Part shown: piece by piece, positions 32,936 to 45,800 of the stretch
How positions within the stretch are numbered: the stretch's first letter is position 1
Layout: the number at the start of each line of letters is the position of its first letter
Origin: Bolinopsis microptera
Lineage: Eukaryota; Ctenophora; Tentaculata; Lobata; Bolinopsidae
NCBI RefSeq assembly: GCF_026151205.1
Contig: NC_087073.1
Coordinates: forward strand, 9,190,411-9,254,410
Length of the DNA: 64,000 bases
Reading direction: 5' to 3'
Notes under the pieces: model-generated
What the model was told of the DNA's origin: nothing
What the model saw: the letters and a program-made list of their open reading frames with translations, nothing else
The model's database searches: none
Program-made: the position numbers and the translations under genes

Positions 32936-35900
32936 TATATAGTAGCTATGATTATGATTATGATTACAGCTTTTAAAAATGTTTGAATTATGGCTCAATT
33001 CGTCAGCCAATAAATCTTTATAATGCCATAATATGTGATTCTCGCCACAATGGAGGAGAACCATATCTTATTTGACACGTGACGATGATCAAACTCCAGC
33101 ATTGGCCAACCAATACCTGGGATCACTGTACGTGCATGAAAAACAAGCATGGACAACCTTCCTTCATTATTCCGACCTCTTTTAGAACAACCATTTCATT
33201 GTGTAGCATTTATATTCCAAATTTTTCCAAAACTAAGCATACGTTGCAACCATAAAACCTTTCAGTTTTTTAGACGTACATTAGGAAAACTTCGCATAAT
33301 ATCATGAATTGTTTCAGATTGGGAGTTTAAGGACGCGACTCTAGTTCGACAACATGATAACGGAACTGTTGCTCCATCTGGAGATGAGGGACTGTTGTAT
33401 GTTACAATCGTTAGCAAAAAAACTGGAGAGGAGAAGACAGGGACAGTATGTGGCGGTTATCATTTAAACACGCAGACAGTTCGTCTATTCTGTCAGAACA
33501 TTGGATACCCTGTTAAAAAGGGAGAGTTTTGGAGTAGACCGAGCTACAAATTTGTTTCCAGGTAAGTTTCTAGTTAAGTTACTATGATTATCAGAAATTT
33601 GAGAAAAGCTTGAACAATTTGATTTTTAAATGCATCAAGTCTGATAGATTTACTTAATCAATGTTACAGGAGTTGGTTAGATTTGAACGATGTACCTTTT
33701 GTAATGAATTTTGTGGAGTGTGACGAAGGTGATAAGAACATCCCAGACTGTATTGCTAGCTTCAGCGATTTCCTCGACTGTGATCACAGATGGGATATCT
33801 GGCTGCGATGCAAAGGTACACCGTAGTATTATTCATGGAAATAATCATGGCATAATTATCGGACTTTTTTTGAACGGAGCCTTATAGGAACCCTACAGCG
33901 TTAATTTTAATGTCTGTTCAAATAAAGTCCGTTCAAATAAAGTCCGTCCAAGTCAAAGTCCGTGTAACAGTATCATTAGTATTACGCCCTCTCAAGGGTG
34001 TCAGCTTTAAAATGTATTGTTGAGAAATATTGTAGCTAGCTTTTATAATATCATTCAGAACCAGTATGCTACATTGAAGAACATGGCGGGTTCCTCAAGT
34101 ACAAATGCCCTCGCCCAGGAGACAACAAAGAGAAGTTCAAGTGTCACAACACGGAAGAGTTTTACTATACATCAATTTTTATGTCATTTGTTGAGCAATT
34201 GTTATGCTCTGAGGACCCCTACTACTATCAGGCTTGTGACACGAGGATGGCTGGTTTCATGATAAGTAGTAATGATAATATATTATGTGAGAATTATTTG
34301 TGTCGGATCAGAGCGAGTAAAAGATTTGAAATAATTTCACTTACAAAGCTAAGAAAATACGGATATCTTTGTGATGGTCAACAACACTGTGAGAATAACA
34401 TGGATGAACAGAATTGTGCAGATAAAACAACATTACGCAGTGGACTAGAAGTAGATCCTCGTTTTATATGTAATGATATATGTGAAACTAGTACCTGTGA
34501 GGACGAAGCGTATTGTAATGGTCTGACTTATGGAATGTATTGTAAATTAGGTAATAAATTAAATCTCGACTATTACATGCCTCTTGATTATATATGTGAT
34601 AGTATAAATGATTGTAATGATGGAGAGGATGAGTTCAACTGCACAACTACTGGGCAAACAAAGATCACTTGTAGATCGCAATGAGTGTTAACTTTTCATG
34701 ATAGACCGATCACAACTTCACCAAGTGCGGAGTACTAAGCATTAATCAACATCAGAATAAGTATTGTGCAGACGAAGATCTAAAGAAATATCAAACAAAT
34801 TGTACAGACCAAGCTAGGGAAGGAGGATCGTGCACTATAAATGGATACAAGTCAACTATTTCTAAATATGTGATTTGCTACAAAGACAAGAATGTTCAAA
34901 TTTGCGATGATCACCTAGAAAGTCAATGTCAGGACATCTCAAAATCATGTGTAAATATACACAAACACGTGATATGTGATAACTTTCCGGATTGCAATGA
35001 CAGATCTGATGAAACACTCCCAATATGTCGTATTCAAACTGAAAACACCTGCCAAAGAAAAGTTGGAAAAGCAACAGCAGGCGAATTGACGTTACCTTTA
35101 ACCTGGCTAGGCGACGGTATAGAGGACTGTGTAAATGGTATTGATGAACTGGAAATCTGGCCAACATGTGGAAAAGGTAAGTCCCGAAGATTAGTAACCA
35201 GCAATAAAACGTGCGAAAACGTTCTCCTGTGCCCCTCAGGAGATCCTGGCTACGTCGAATTGAACGATCTATGTGACGGAATTGAAACATGTGGTAATGA
35301 GAAACAAATGTGTTCATTATCCCAACATTCCTCGACAATCTTCACTTCGGTCTCAAGCAAAGGAAATGGCTTCGTCAAGCAGCTATCATTTTGCATGAAA
35401 GGTCTTAGGAGTATCAAAAATCTCAAAAAGGATAACTGCACACAAGAGCGTTTTATCTTTCCAGATCATCACTTTTTTGGAGTGGACACAAAAACAGAGT
35501 TGCATCTCCCTGAAAGTACACAGAATTGTGAGCATATGTTCGGGGAACAATATGTCTTTACTAGCTGCACAGAAAAATGTAAAAACTCAGCTTGCCCACT
35601 GAAGAACCTGCCAAAATACGATGCCTGTCCCAATCAATACCCTAATAGGATAGGAACCCTTGCTAACAACAAATATCTGGTTTTCTTCACCAAATCACGA
35701 GAAAACTTATTCACGAATAGCTATTTCGTGTGCGATAATAATGTCACATGCATAAATTATTCTCAAGTATGTGACTTGATTGATAATTGCGGCGACCGAT
35801 CGGATGAGTTGGCATGTACCAATGGTTTCACATGCGACTCTGCTCGTATCATTACAAAAGATAAAACATGTAATGGGAAATTCGATTGCTTCGACATGTC

Positions 35901-37386
35901 TGACGAATGTAATCTGGAGTGCTCAAAACAGATACTGGAAAATGTAGCTCTGAAAGTAAGCTCATTGATCATAGGGGGGCTAGCTGTTGTGGCAAACCTG
36001 ATCGTAATGGTAAAGAACGTAGGATCTCTAAAACACTGCAGAACATCTGTAGCCTTGGCTAACAAATCCCTAATAATCTTGATATCTTTGGGAGACTTCT
36101 TAGTAGGTTGCTATTTATTGGTGATAGTAATATATGACGCGGTTATTTTCAAGAAAGACTACTGTAAAAGTCAAATCGAATGGATGACTAGCTTTCAGTG
36201 CTCCACGATAGGTGTTGTCAGTACCATAGGATCCCAGATATCTTTGTTTGCTATGGCGGGATTGAGCACCATTAGGCTAAATGGAATACAGGGTTCACTC
36301 AGAGTCCCAGGCGAAGTCAACATTGTAAAATCTCTTAAGGTTGCACTAGGGGTTCTTAGCATCTTCATGACATCTGCAGCCATTGCTATCACACCAATAA
36401 TTAGTTCATTTGAGAACTTTTTTGTAAATGGACACAAATTTGCTGATGAGCTTAAACTTTTCATCGGAACCCAAAACAAACAAGAAGTCCTCGCAGTCCT
36501 TGAAGCTTACTATGGACGGATGAAAGGAAAAAACCTGAGTTGGGAGACGATCCTAAAGATGTACCGTGGCATGTTCTCCCATGATGTAGGATATCCAGAC
36601 CACACCGATACGGTCACAAAGCTTGATTTCTACGGAAATGACGGTGTGTGCCTGTTTAAGTATTTTGTCGACAACAACGACCCCCAGAGAAACTTCGTTT
36701 GGGCGATACTCGCAGTGAACTTTGTCTGCTTCCTATTCATTTCAATATCCTACATTCTGATAGCTATTGTCTCCAGAGAGTCCTCAAAAGGTCTTACTAA
36801 TTCGCAGAACAATCGACAAATTAGTGACCGAAACCGAAAAATGAGTAGAAGGATAACAATCATCATCACTACTGACTTCTGTTGTTGGGTGCCTTTCATC
36901 GTTATCTGTGTGTTGCACTCCCTAGAAGTTCTTGATGCAACTCCATGGTACGGCATATTCTCAATGATCATCCTGCCAATAAATTCTGTGATAAACCCAT
37001 TCCTTTATGACGATTTTGTCACAGAATCACTCAGAGCACCTTTTCGATCACTCTCAACCAGAATTGCCAATTCAGCCATTCACCAAACTATCATCGCACG
37101 TCTCAGTACTGCTCAACCTGAAGTTTTCAAGATGGAGCAGATAGAAGTTCGAAGAGGAGAACCTGGATGCACTACTTGTAGTGTCCTCGGTACAAAACAT
37201 AAAGAAGCTGACGGACCGAAGACAACAGCAGATCTAGATATTCGAGTTACCTGTCTTCAGAACCAAGCTAGAGATAAATTAGGAGCAGAATCATCTTCAG
37301 CAATAGTTACAGGCGAAGACGGATGTGCTTGGTTGAACAGAACAGATGGTGACGTGATAGTTGAGGTACATGATCCATCTGTGCAG

Positions 37387-37870
37387 CAGAGACAAAATCC
37401 TGAAGTTATCTCTCAAACCATCAACAAAGATCCAGAGATTCACAAAGGTACAAATAAGGGTGGGGTCTTTGAGTCGGAAGTAACACAATACGTTATTGCG
37501 GAGGTGCACCTTTATGAAGGCCAGCATGAGCAGAGACAAGATCCCGAATTTATCTCTCAAACCATCAACAAAGATCCAGAGATTCACAAAGGTACAAATA
37601 AGGGTGGGGTCTTTGAGTCGGAAGTAACACAATACGTTATTGCGGAGGTGCACCTTTATGAAGGCCAGCATGAGCAGAGACAAAATCCTGAAGTTTTCTC
37701 TCAAACCATCAACAAAGATCCAGAGATTCACAAAGGTACAAATAAGGGTGGGGTTTTAGAGTCGGAAGTAACACAAGACGTTATTGCCGAGGTGCACCTT
37801 CAGGAAGGGCAGCATGAGCAGAGACAAGATCCCGAATTTATCATTCAAACTATCAATACAGATGCAGAGG
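37387..37870 (+). repeat. 144-bp in-frame coding repeat, receptor A C-terminus
   Basis: Units start at 37387, 37531, 37675 and 37819 (last one partial), exactly 144 bp (48 codons) apart. Each starts QRQ[ND]PE and includes INKDPEIHKGTNKGG and AEVHL.EGQHE. Adjacent units are almost identical, implying recent unequal exchange. Confidence 0.95.
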
Positions 37871-38043
37871 TCCCAAAAGATATCAGCGATGTCGAAGGTT
37901 TAGAGCTGCGACTAACGGAAGATTTATTGCTAATGTGCATTCTGAGGAGGTGCAACACAGAAACGAATCTGAAATTTGCCCTCAAATCATGGACAAAGAA
38001 TCTGAGATTTAAGATCTTCATCAGAGTTAACCTCGTGGTATAG

Positions 38044-39568
38044 TTTCGAACTTTTGTGGATATTATATTTGTGTATATTGATAGCTTGAGATGAGTTTTT
38101 CGTTTATGTTAACTGAAACTGTAAGAAAAGTAAAATGTATGAACTTATGCAGTGAAACCTCTTTATATTGGGCTTATAGGGAGAAACGAAAATTGCACGG
38201 TACAGCAAAAACTTGGTATAGAGAGTTCCATGATCCTAATCCTTAACCTCTCAAATAAGATATCAAGTCTAGTTTTGCAATGGAATACAATTCGATATGC
38301 AGTATGCACTCACATCATCAATAATAGCGATGTGAGCTCTCACGAATCACGAATTCTCCAAACACAGGCTTCAGATCGGGGAAAGAAATGAGCACGGTGT
38401 AATTGTATAGAGGTTCGCGGTATAGACATTTTTACTGTGATATATTTTTGGTTCACTGTACATGTAAGTGCTTCACTGCACGTATAAGTGCGATATTCGA
38501 TTACAAATAGATATGAGTTCTGATGTCAAGACATTCGGAAAAAGCTCAATGGGAATTTATGGAATACCGTTTAAGAAATATGCTTAAAAAATTAGTAATT
38601 TGAATTCCATATAATTGATTATTTGTTATTCAATTATTTTATTGTGTAGACGATTTTATAAATCTATTGAAGATTTAGATATTATTTTTCTTCATAAAAG
38701 ATAAACTGATGTAAATGATTTTATTTGACTTGATTGATGGATCGCTTTAATGAGCAATAAAAATCAAGTTCTTATTTTAAGTTAGCTGATTATTCCAATC
38801 CTCGTAATAGTTTAAAGCTCATTTCCAAGTAGTATTGGTACGCTTGTTTGAATATCATAGAAACTGTAACTATCGTGATATGCAGATGTATAATATTGTG
38901 TATGATATGAATTATATTTGATTATTTTCTTAATTTTATTCCTCCCTATTCCGCTACTTTTGAAAAATTCAGTGTTTTATTTTGTTACATGACGGCTTTT
39001 TCCTTACCTGATTTGGTTTTAATTCCGAAATTTTCCTAACTTGGGTCCTGGAAGTGGATCAGACGATCAGTGCTGTACAAAACTAAGTTTTTTTAGTTTC
39101 TTCTCTTTTTCACCACATTATTCTGATTATCTTTTTAACTCCGGGATAATTTGAAACTGAGAATAACACGACGGAGGACAATTCAGTGGAACCTTTTTGA
39201 AAATGGTGGACTATTCTGCGGAATCATATGGCACTAAGATATAATACTAAAACGAATATGATTCTTCCAGATCGCTCGTTCTAATTATAGAACTTTTCAC
39301 ATAATAAGCACTCGAATCCCTATTATTTTTATTAAACTATCAGCAGTACACTAGTTTACACGTATTAACAAGTAGATTATTTAAGGGGGAGGTTTGTGTC
39401 ACAGTGCCTGCAAGCACAACCGTCAGTCCTTACACCCCCTTTACTTTTTGCTTTTTATTAAGACTCAAGTCGTTCAGCAGGTTTACATTTATCCAAATTA
39501 TTCTAATTCAATGTTAAAGATGACAGAAATCAACGATAATCATGTTAAGATTCTTATGAAGTGTGTGT
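38044..39568. other. 3' flank of receptor copy A, duplicated in copy B
   Basis: Non-coding. It aligns nearly base for base with 53929-55511 and includes a MITE with CAGTGAAACCTC ends (38155-38440). Similarity stops at about 39568, where this copy runs into unrelated sequence rather than the transporter fragment that follows copy B. Confidence 0.75.
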
Positions 39569-40007
39569 AAATACATGACAGCACTGTGAAACGAAGCCAG
39601 TTGCAAACAACGAAGGAGGGATCGCCATGCTCATAGGCATCGGAGTCATGGACTCGGTAGTCCTTGCAGATTAGGATTATTAATTACCAGTAATTAAATC
39701 TCATCGTTAGTCGCTTTTATCGTGATTTTGAGTACATAATTTTAGATCCTTTCACTTGTTAATGTTTTTACCCCTTTCCAATGAGGGGACATAAATGTAT
39801 CAACTGTTAAAAGTATAACAAGAACGGTGATTCATTGAACAACAAATAATTATTAATAATGAAATTTGTAGGGTGGTCAAGATTCTTGATCAGGTGTTTT
39901 AATTCACAATTTTTTTTACACTATCAACAGACAACAACAGTAAGTTTTTTGAATCTCGAAAAACTCTTCAAGTTTCAATGTTTTCCAGACCAACATACAG
40001 ATCTAAT

Positions 40008-41581
40008 CATCAGACCTATTCTATCATACTGCTGTAGTATATGGATTAGGGCAACCCAAACAGACACCAACGCGAGGAAGTTCAAACGAGTTCAGGCATT
40101 GGCATTGAGAATGATGTCTGGTGCCATGCCTAGTACTCCCTTCATCGCACTGAACCACCTCACTAACACTCCAGATATCGTACTTTTCCTGAGAGGTGAA
40201 GCAGCAAAGGGCACAGCCAGGCTTCAAGCATATGGAAGCCTAACCCTCGAAACTATCGCCCCCAGAAAAGGTACCATCACAACTCACACCACTATCAACA
40301 AACAATTCATGGTAAACCTCAACATACCACCCAAAGCAGAGAGAGACCTATCTATACCAACCATGATGCTTGAACGACGCTTCACGGTCACCACTCCTGG
40401 AGCTGACAACATTGAATATAGAGGCTCACTCCAAAACACCATCGACAACATCCCCAGTGAAACCATCACCTGCTACACAGACGGGTCACGCACAGACTCA
40501 GGTAGCGGGGCTGGTTATATTATCACCACAGACAACAACAACACTACACTAGATGAAAGATCATTCAAGCTTCCTGATTATTGCACCGTTTATCAAACAG
40601 AACTCACTGCCATCATCGAAGCTTGTAAATATCTATCAACTTACACAAACACACATATCATCATATGGTCAGACAGTCTCTCCTCTATTCAAGCTATATC
40701 CTCACCTTCAACGAGGAGTAGAACTACTAGAGACTGCTACGACACCCTCAATACACTCGGATCCACTAACACCTTAGAGATCAGATGGATAGCAGCACAC
40801 ATCGGATTGTGGGGTAATGAAAAAGCAGACGAGCTGGCCAAAAATGGCACAACCAGTGAATCCACTTTGAATTGCCCAATTCCACAATCTTACATCAAAC
40901 GCCTGATCAACGACAAAGTCACAAAACTTAATCAAGAATCATGGATTACTAATGGTCCCAGACACACTAAACTGACACTTGGACATAAAAACATCAACAT
41001 CATCAAAAATCTCAACACTACACTCAGTAACAACAGACAAAATTACAGAACTGCAGTGCACCTCATCACGGGACATTGTGGCCTCAACAAACACCTACAC
41101 ACCATTCACAAATCAGACACAAGTGCTTGTCCTAAATGCGGCGACGGAGAGGAGACTGTCTCACACTTTCTCGGACAGTGCCCGGCTATTGCCCAAATAA
41201 GAGGTCAATATTTCCGGGACTACTACCTCTCTGTCAATGACATATTCGACAACCAACACATCTCCACCATTGTCAACTTTACAAACCACACTAAACGCTT
41301 AGTGGTGCCGGAGGAGTTGGACCAGACAGGTGTAACATAGCGACTACTTTAACGCCGTCTTGCTTCGCCCCTCTCTGCTCTCTTCCACAATCAACCACCA
41401 CTTAAGCGTTTATCTATAACACACCCCACAACACTTACCATCATCCGTGATTACACATCTTGATTCCACTGGCATCCTCCCACAGGACTGCCATACCCCA
41501 GAGGTAGGCAAAGCATCCATATGCTATCCTCTCGTGGGCCAACCAGGCCCAGCCTCTCTTTAAAAATAAAAAAAAATAAAA
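40008..41581 (+). mobile_element. 5'-truncated LINE with RNase H domain and 13-bp target duplication
   Basis: ATACAGATCTAAT flanks the element at 39995-40007 and 41582-41594. The 3' end is an A-rich tail with AATAAA units. The open frame to 41340 covers the end of ORF2. RNase H motifs are CYTDGSRTDSGSGAGY, TELTAIIEAC, IWSDSLSSI and HIGLWGNEKADELAK (the catalytic acid positions are all present). They are followed by a CCHC zinc motif, CPKCGDGEETVSHFLGQC. RNase H in ORF2 points to the I/R1/Jockey-type groups. The reverse transcriptase is lost by 5' truncation. The apparent start at 39859 lies outside the element. Confidence 0.88.
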
Positions 41582-41788
41582 ATACAGATCTAATAATATC
41601 CAAAACAATGACGTATTTTTTAGAAAATAACCATTCAAAAATGTTATATTTTTAAAGCACAAACAAGAAAGCTATGATCACTGATCAGGCCTAATGCTCT
41701 AATGACAATGTAATGATAACAGTTGGTGTCACAGTTAAACATACATTAACAGCACATGTTCATTTCAAGACGTTACCAATGCTGTTCA

Positions 41789-42835
41789 TCACAATTTGGT
41801 TCTCGTAGCCCTCGGTCTTTTCTTAACGGTGAGGGTTTTGTCTCTGGAATCCCCATTTTTGGGTCCTTCATCTTGCTGGGTGATATTTGAGACCAGCCCA
41901 GCTAAGTCTTCCTTCACTTCAGAAAGTCTCAAAATGTAGATGACAGGATTCACAGCAGCGTTCATAACGACACTAAGCCGAGAGAGGAATATGTTGACGT
42001 ACACCACTTTGCCAATGAAAGTAATGTGATCGTCAATACTCAGGAGAACCACCAAGATGCAGAGCCAGATAGGGACGTTGAAGACAGCGTATGTAACTGT
42101 GTAGAGGACGATGGTTATGAAAGCCTTGCTCATAGCAGCAGCTCTCTCCGTCCAGCTTCCTGGGTTTACAGAGGCAGAGAACTGTTGAAGATGTGAGCCT
42201 GGGTTACAGGAAATGGAAGGTTTCTGGTACCTACTCATCCGGGCTCCGGCTCCGGTGCTTGATGGTGATCATCAGGATATATCCGCTGCAGATAAATACA
42301 GGGACTGCAGGTAGGACCCAGGTTATTATAACCAGGGAGTAGGACACTACATTGTATGCTGCTGTGTTGTAATCCAGGAAATTAAGATCAGGTAGGCCCC
42401 AGTAACAGGCCCCTATCTGGGGAGCAAAGTAGATGGGGGGAGACTTGGTGCTGAAGAAGAGGGGAAGGGCTGCCTGGGCTACTTGGAAGAGGAGATAGAA
42501 GAAGACGGAGAGAAGAATATTGCGGTTCGCGGGTTCGTGGGACGAGGTACCAGATCACAGATAGTCATCCATCTGACCACACTTAGTGTGGCTACCACAA
42601 ACACAGACATTTTGGAGGACACATTGAAGAGAAATCCGGTGAGGATACAAAGCGGGGGGCTGGAGAAAAGGACAGGGTGCCTGCTGTATACCATGCTGAT
42701 AGCAGAGGGGAGACAACAGAGGCAGGTCACTATGTTTGTTACTGATGCCACCAGGTACAGGAGAAACGTAGTTTTGTCTGATCGTCTGCAGAATGTGCTT
42801 CATTGTGGAAAGCAAACCCGTTGCTAACTCAATTT
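41789..42835 (-). pseudogene. class A GPCR pseudogene (TM2-TM7, frameshifted)
   Basis: Three minus-strand segments in different frames reconstruct a rhodopsin-type receptor order. TM2-TM3 lie at about 42790-42545 (FLLYLVASVTNIVTCLCCLP; MSVFVVATLSVVRWMTI). TM4-TM5 lie at about 42535-42240 (NILLSVFFYLLFQVAQ). TM6-TM7 lie at about 42235-41789 (FITIVLYTVTYAVFNVPIWL; NAAVNPVIYILR, the NPxxY motif). Net frameshifts fall after TM3 and in the TM5-TM6 loop at a CCGGAGCCGGAGCC slippage-prone run. The TM1 end is cut at 42800-42835, in a segment also present at 32337 and 56830. It cannot encode an intact receptor as it stands. Confidence 0.8.
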
Positions 42836-45800
42836 TTAGTTGTATCACGACTTCGAGTCGATTTATGTTTTTTTGCGCTGAGCTGCTAAGCAACACCTGG
42901 GTTCAGGGTGGAGAAAATTAATTTTGATATGAGCAGATCCTATGCTACAGTGCTCTGTTCAGCTTGGTTCGTGATTACTGAATTTTGTTAATTCGGGCCA
43001 CCCTGTATTTTCCCTATCACACCAGCTTTAATTTTGAGGCGTCAGCTCTGCCGATTAAATCTAGGCGGTACAGTGTACTTGTACCCATAATTTAAGCAAC
43101 TCCCGTTTACTATGAATTATAAGAGTGTACTATCACCCAGGAGTTGCCAGATTATTGGGCACTCTCTTCTGTTTTTGATGCTTTGGTACAGCTAACTTTC
43201 CTTATACTAAGGATTAGACAAACTATGGACATTGTGCTCAGTCATATCGACGCCACGAACTTGTGAGAGCTGGATCTTGGTCTTTTTTCAAAATCTTTAT
43301 ACTCGTGCTACGCAAGGCGTTGTGAATTGTTAAAATGTACGTTTTGCTATTGATATTATTCCAACTCGTTTCTAGCTCTCCAACAGATCAATCAGTGACA
43401 TCTGCTCGCAGAACAGAACAGCCATCTAGCTTTCCAACAGATCAATCAGTGACATCTGCTCGCAGAACAGAACAGCCAACGACCTCTACTTCAGTGACTT
43501 CTATGAAATACCATACTAGTACTACTTCTCCTGAAATTGGTATACCTTATCGGACTTTATTTGAGCGGACATTAATTGGACACTGGAGGCCCTTGCGTTC
43601 ATTTGAATGTCCGTTCAAATAAATTCTGATAAGGTAGTTAAACTAAATACTGATCATGAATGCCTTCGAGCGTTCATTTTAATGTCCGTTAAAAATTATG
43701 TCCGTTCACGTAATGTCCGGTTAAATAACATCCGATAAGGATTATATAGTAGCTATGATTATGATTATGATTACAGCTTTAAAAATGTTTTAATTACGGC
43801 TCAATTTGTCAGCAAATGCCCAATAAATCTTTATAATGCCATATGTGATTCTCGCCACAATGGAGGAGAACCATATCTTATTTGACACGTGACGATGATC
43901 AAACTCCAGTTTTGGCCAACCAATACAGCAATACCTGGGATCACTGTACAGTGTACGTGCATAAAAAACAAGCATGGACAACCTTCCAAAATTATTCCGA
44001 CCTCTTTTAGAACAAACACTTCATTGTGTAGCATTTATATTCCAAATTACTCCAAAAATAAGCAGTCCAAAACTAAGCATACGTTGCAACCATAAAACCT
44101 TTCAGTTTTTTTAAACGTACATTAGGAAAACTTCGCATAATCATGAATTGTTTCAGATTGGGAGTTTAAAGACACGACTCTAGTTCGACAACATGATAAC
44201 GGAACTGTAACTCTGTCCGGAGATGAGGGACTGTTGTATGTTACACTCGTTAACAAACAAACTGGAGAGGAGAAGAGTGAGACAGTAAATGACGGTTATT
44301 TTGAAATGGATATCAACGCACAGATAGTTCGTCTATTCTGTCAGAACATTGGATACCCTGTTAAAGAGGGAGATTATGGGAGTAGACCGAGCTACAAATA
44401 TGTTTCAAAGTAAGGTTTTAGTTAAGTTACTATGATTATCAGATATTTGAGGAAAGCTTGAACGATTTGATTTTGAAATGCATCAAGTCTGATAGATTTA
44501 CTTAATCATTAAATCAATCATCAATGTTACAGGAGTTGGTTAGATTTGAACGATGTGCCTAGTATAATGCTTTTTGTGGAGTGTGACGAAGGTGATAAGA
44601 ACATCTCGGACTGTAGAGCTTCTAGCCTCAGAAAACCCTCCGACTATGATCACAGAAATGATATCTGGCTGCAATGCAAAGGTACATCGTAGTAATATTC
44701 ATGAAAATAATCATGGCATAATTATCGGACTTTATTTGAACGGAGCCCTATAGGATCTCAATATAGCGTACATTTCAATGTCCGTTCAAATAAAGTCTGT
44801 TCAAATAAAGTCCGTTCAAATAAAGTCCGTCCAAGTCAAAGTCCGTGTAACAGTATTATTGACATTAGTATTACACCCTCTCAAGGGTGTCAGCTTCAAA
44901 ATGTATTGTTGAAAAATATTGTAACTAGCTTTTATAATATCATTCAGAACCAGTATGCTACATTGAAGAACATGGCGGGTTCCTCAAATACAAATGCCCT
45001 CGCCCAGGAGAAGACGAAGAAAAGTTCAAGTGTCACAACACGGAGGAGTTTTACTATACATCTAGTATTGTGTCCGTTTTTCAGCAATCGTTATGCTCTG
45101 AGGACCCCTACTACTATCAGGCTTGTGACACGAGGATGTCTGGTTTCATGATAAGTAGTAGTGATAATATATTATGTGAGAATTATTTGTGTCGGAGAGC
45201 GGGTGAAAGATTTGAAATAATGTCACTTACAAAGCTAAGAAAATACGGATATCTTTGTGATGGTCAACAACACTGTGAGGATAACATGGATGAACAGAAT
45301 TGTGCAGATAAAACAACATTACGCAGTGGACTAGAAGTAGATCCTCGTTTTATATGTCATGATATATGTGAAACTATTTCCTGTGAGGACGAAGCGAATT
45401 GTAATGGTCTGACTTATGGAATGTATTGTAAATACACATATAATAAACTAAATCTCAACCATTACCTACCTCCTGGTTATATATGTGACAAACATAATGA
45501 TTGTGATGATAGAGAGGATGAGTTCAACTGCACAACTACTGAGCAAACAAAGAGCACCTGTAGACAACGCAATAGTTTTGATTTTCGTGATAGACCGATC
45601 CACAACTTCACCAAGTGCGGAGTACTACTACTAAGCACTTATCAGAATAGGTATTGTGCAGACGAAGATCTAAAGAAATATCAAACAAATTGTACAGACC
45701 AAGCTAGGGAAGGAGGATCGTGCACTATAAATGGATACAAGTCAACTATTTCTAAATATATGATTTGCTACAAAGACAAGAATGTTCAAATTTGCGATGA

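Larger units (their letters stand above)
32531..38043 (+). pseudogene. SRCR-LDLa-LGR-like GPCR gene, copy A (frame lesions)
   Basis: Exons: 32531-32732 (signal peptide MYVLLLISFQLVSS and a duplicated 16-residue Ser/Thr block), 33318-33561 and 33670-33815 (one SRCR domain: GTVCGGYHLNTQTVRLFCQN ... WLRC), then 34059 onwards. The last exon encodes LDLa modules (CDGQQHCENNMDEQNC, CDSINDCNDGEDEFNC, CDNFPDCNDRSDE, CDLIDNCGDRSDELAC, CNGKFDCFDMSDEC). A seven-helix rhodopsin-type domain follows, with WMTSFQCSTIG, LSTIRL in place of DRY, FCCWVPF and NPFLY, closest by eye to LGR/relaxin receptors but without LRRs. A 48-residue repeat ends the tail. Relative to copy B it has small deletions around 34675-34740 giving a TGA at 34682 and frame changes, and a one-base loss near 37920 that changes the C-terminus. 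The frame from 34870 to 38043 is open. Confidence 0.85.

Noticed and set aside
37297-37731. 144-residue minus-strand frame over the receptor A tail
   Set aside because: Antisense shadow of the in-frame 144-bp coding repeat.
39859-40007. First 50 codons of the RNase H open frame as part of the LINE protein
   Set aside because: They lie upstream of the left target duplication, so they are host sequence read through by chance.
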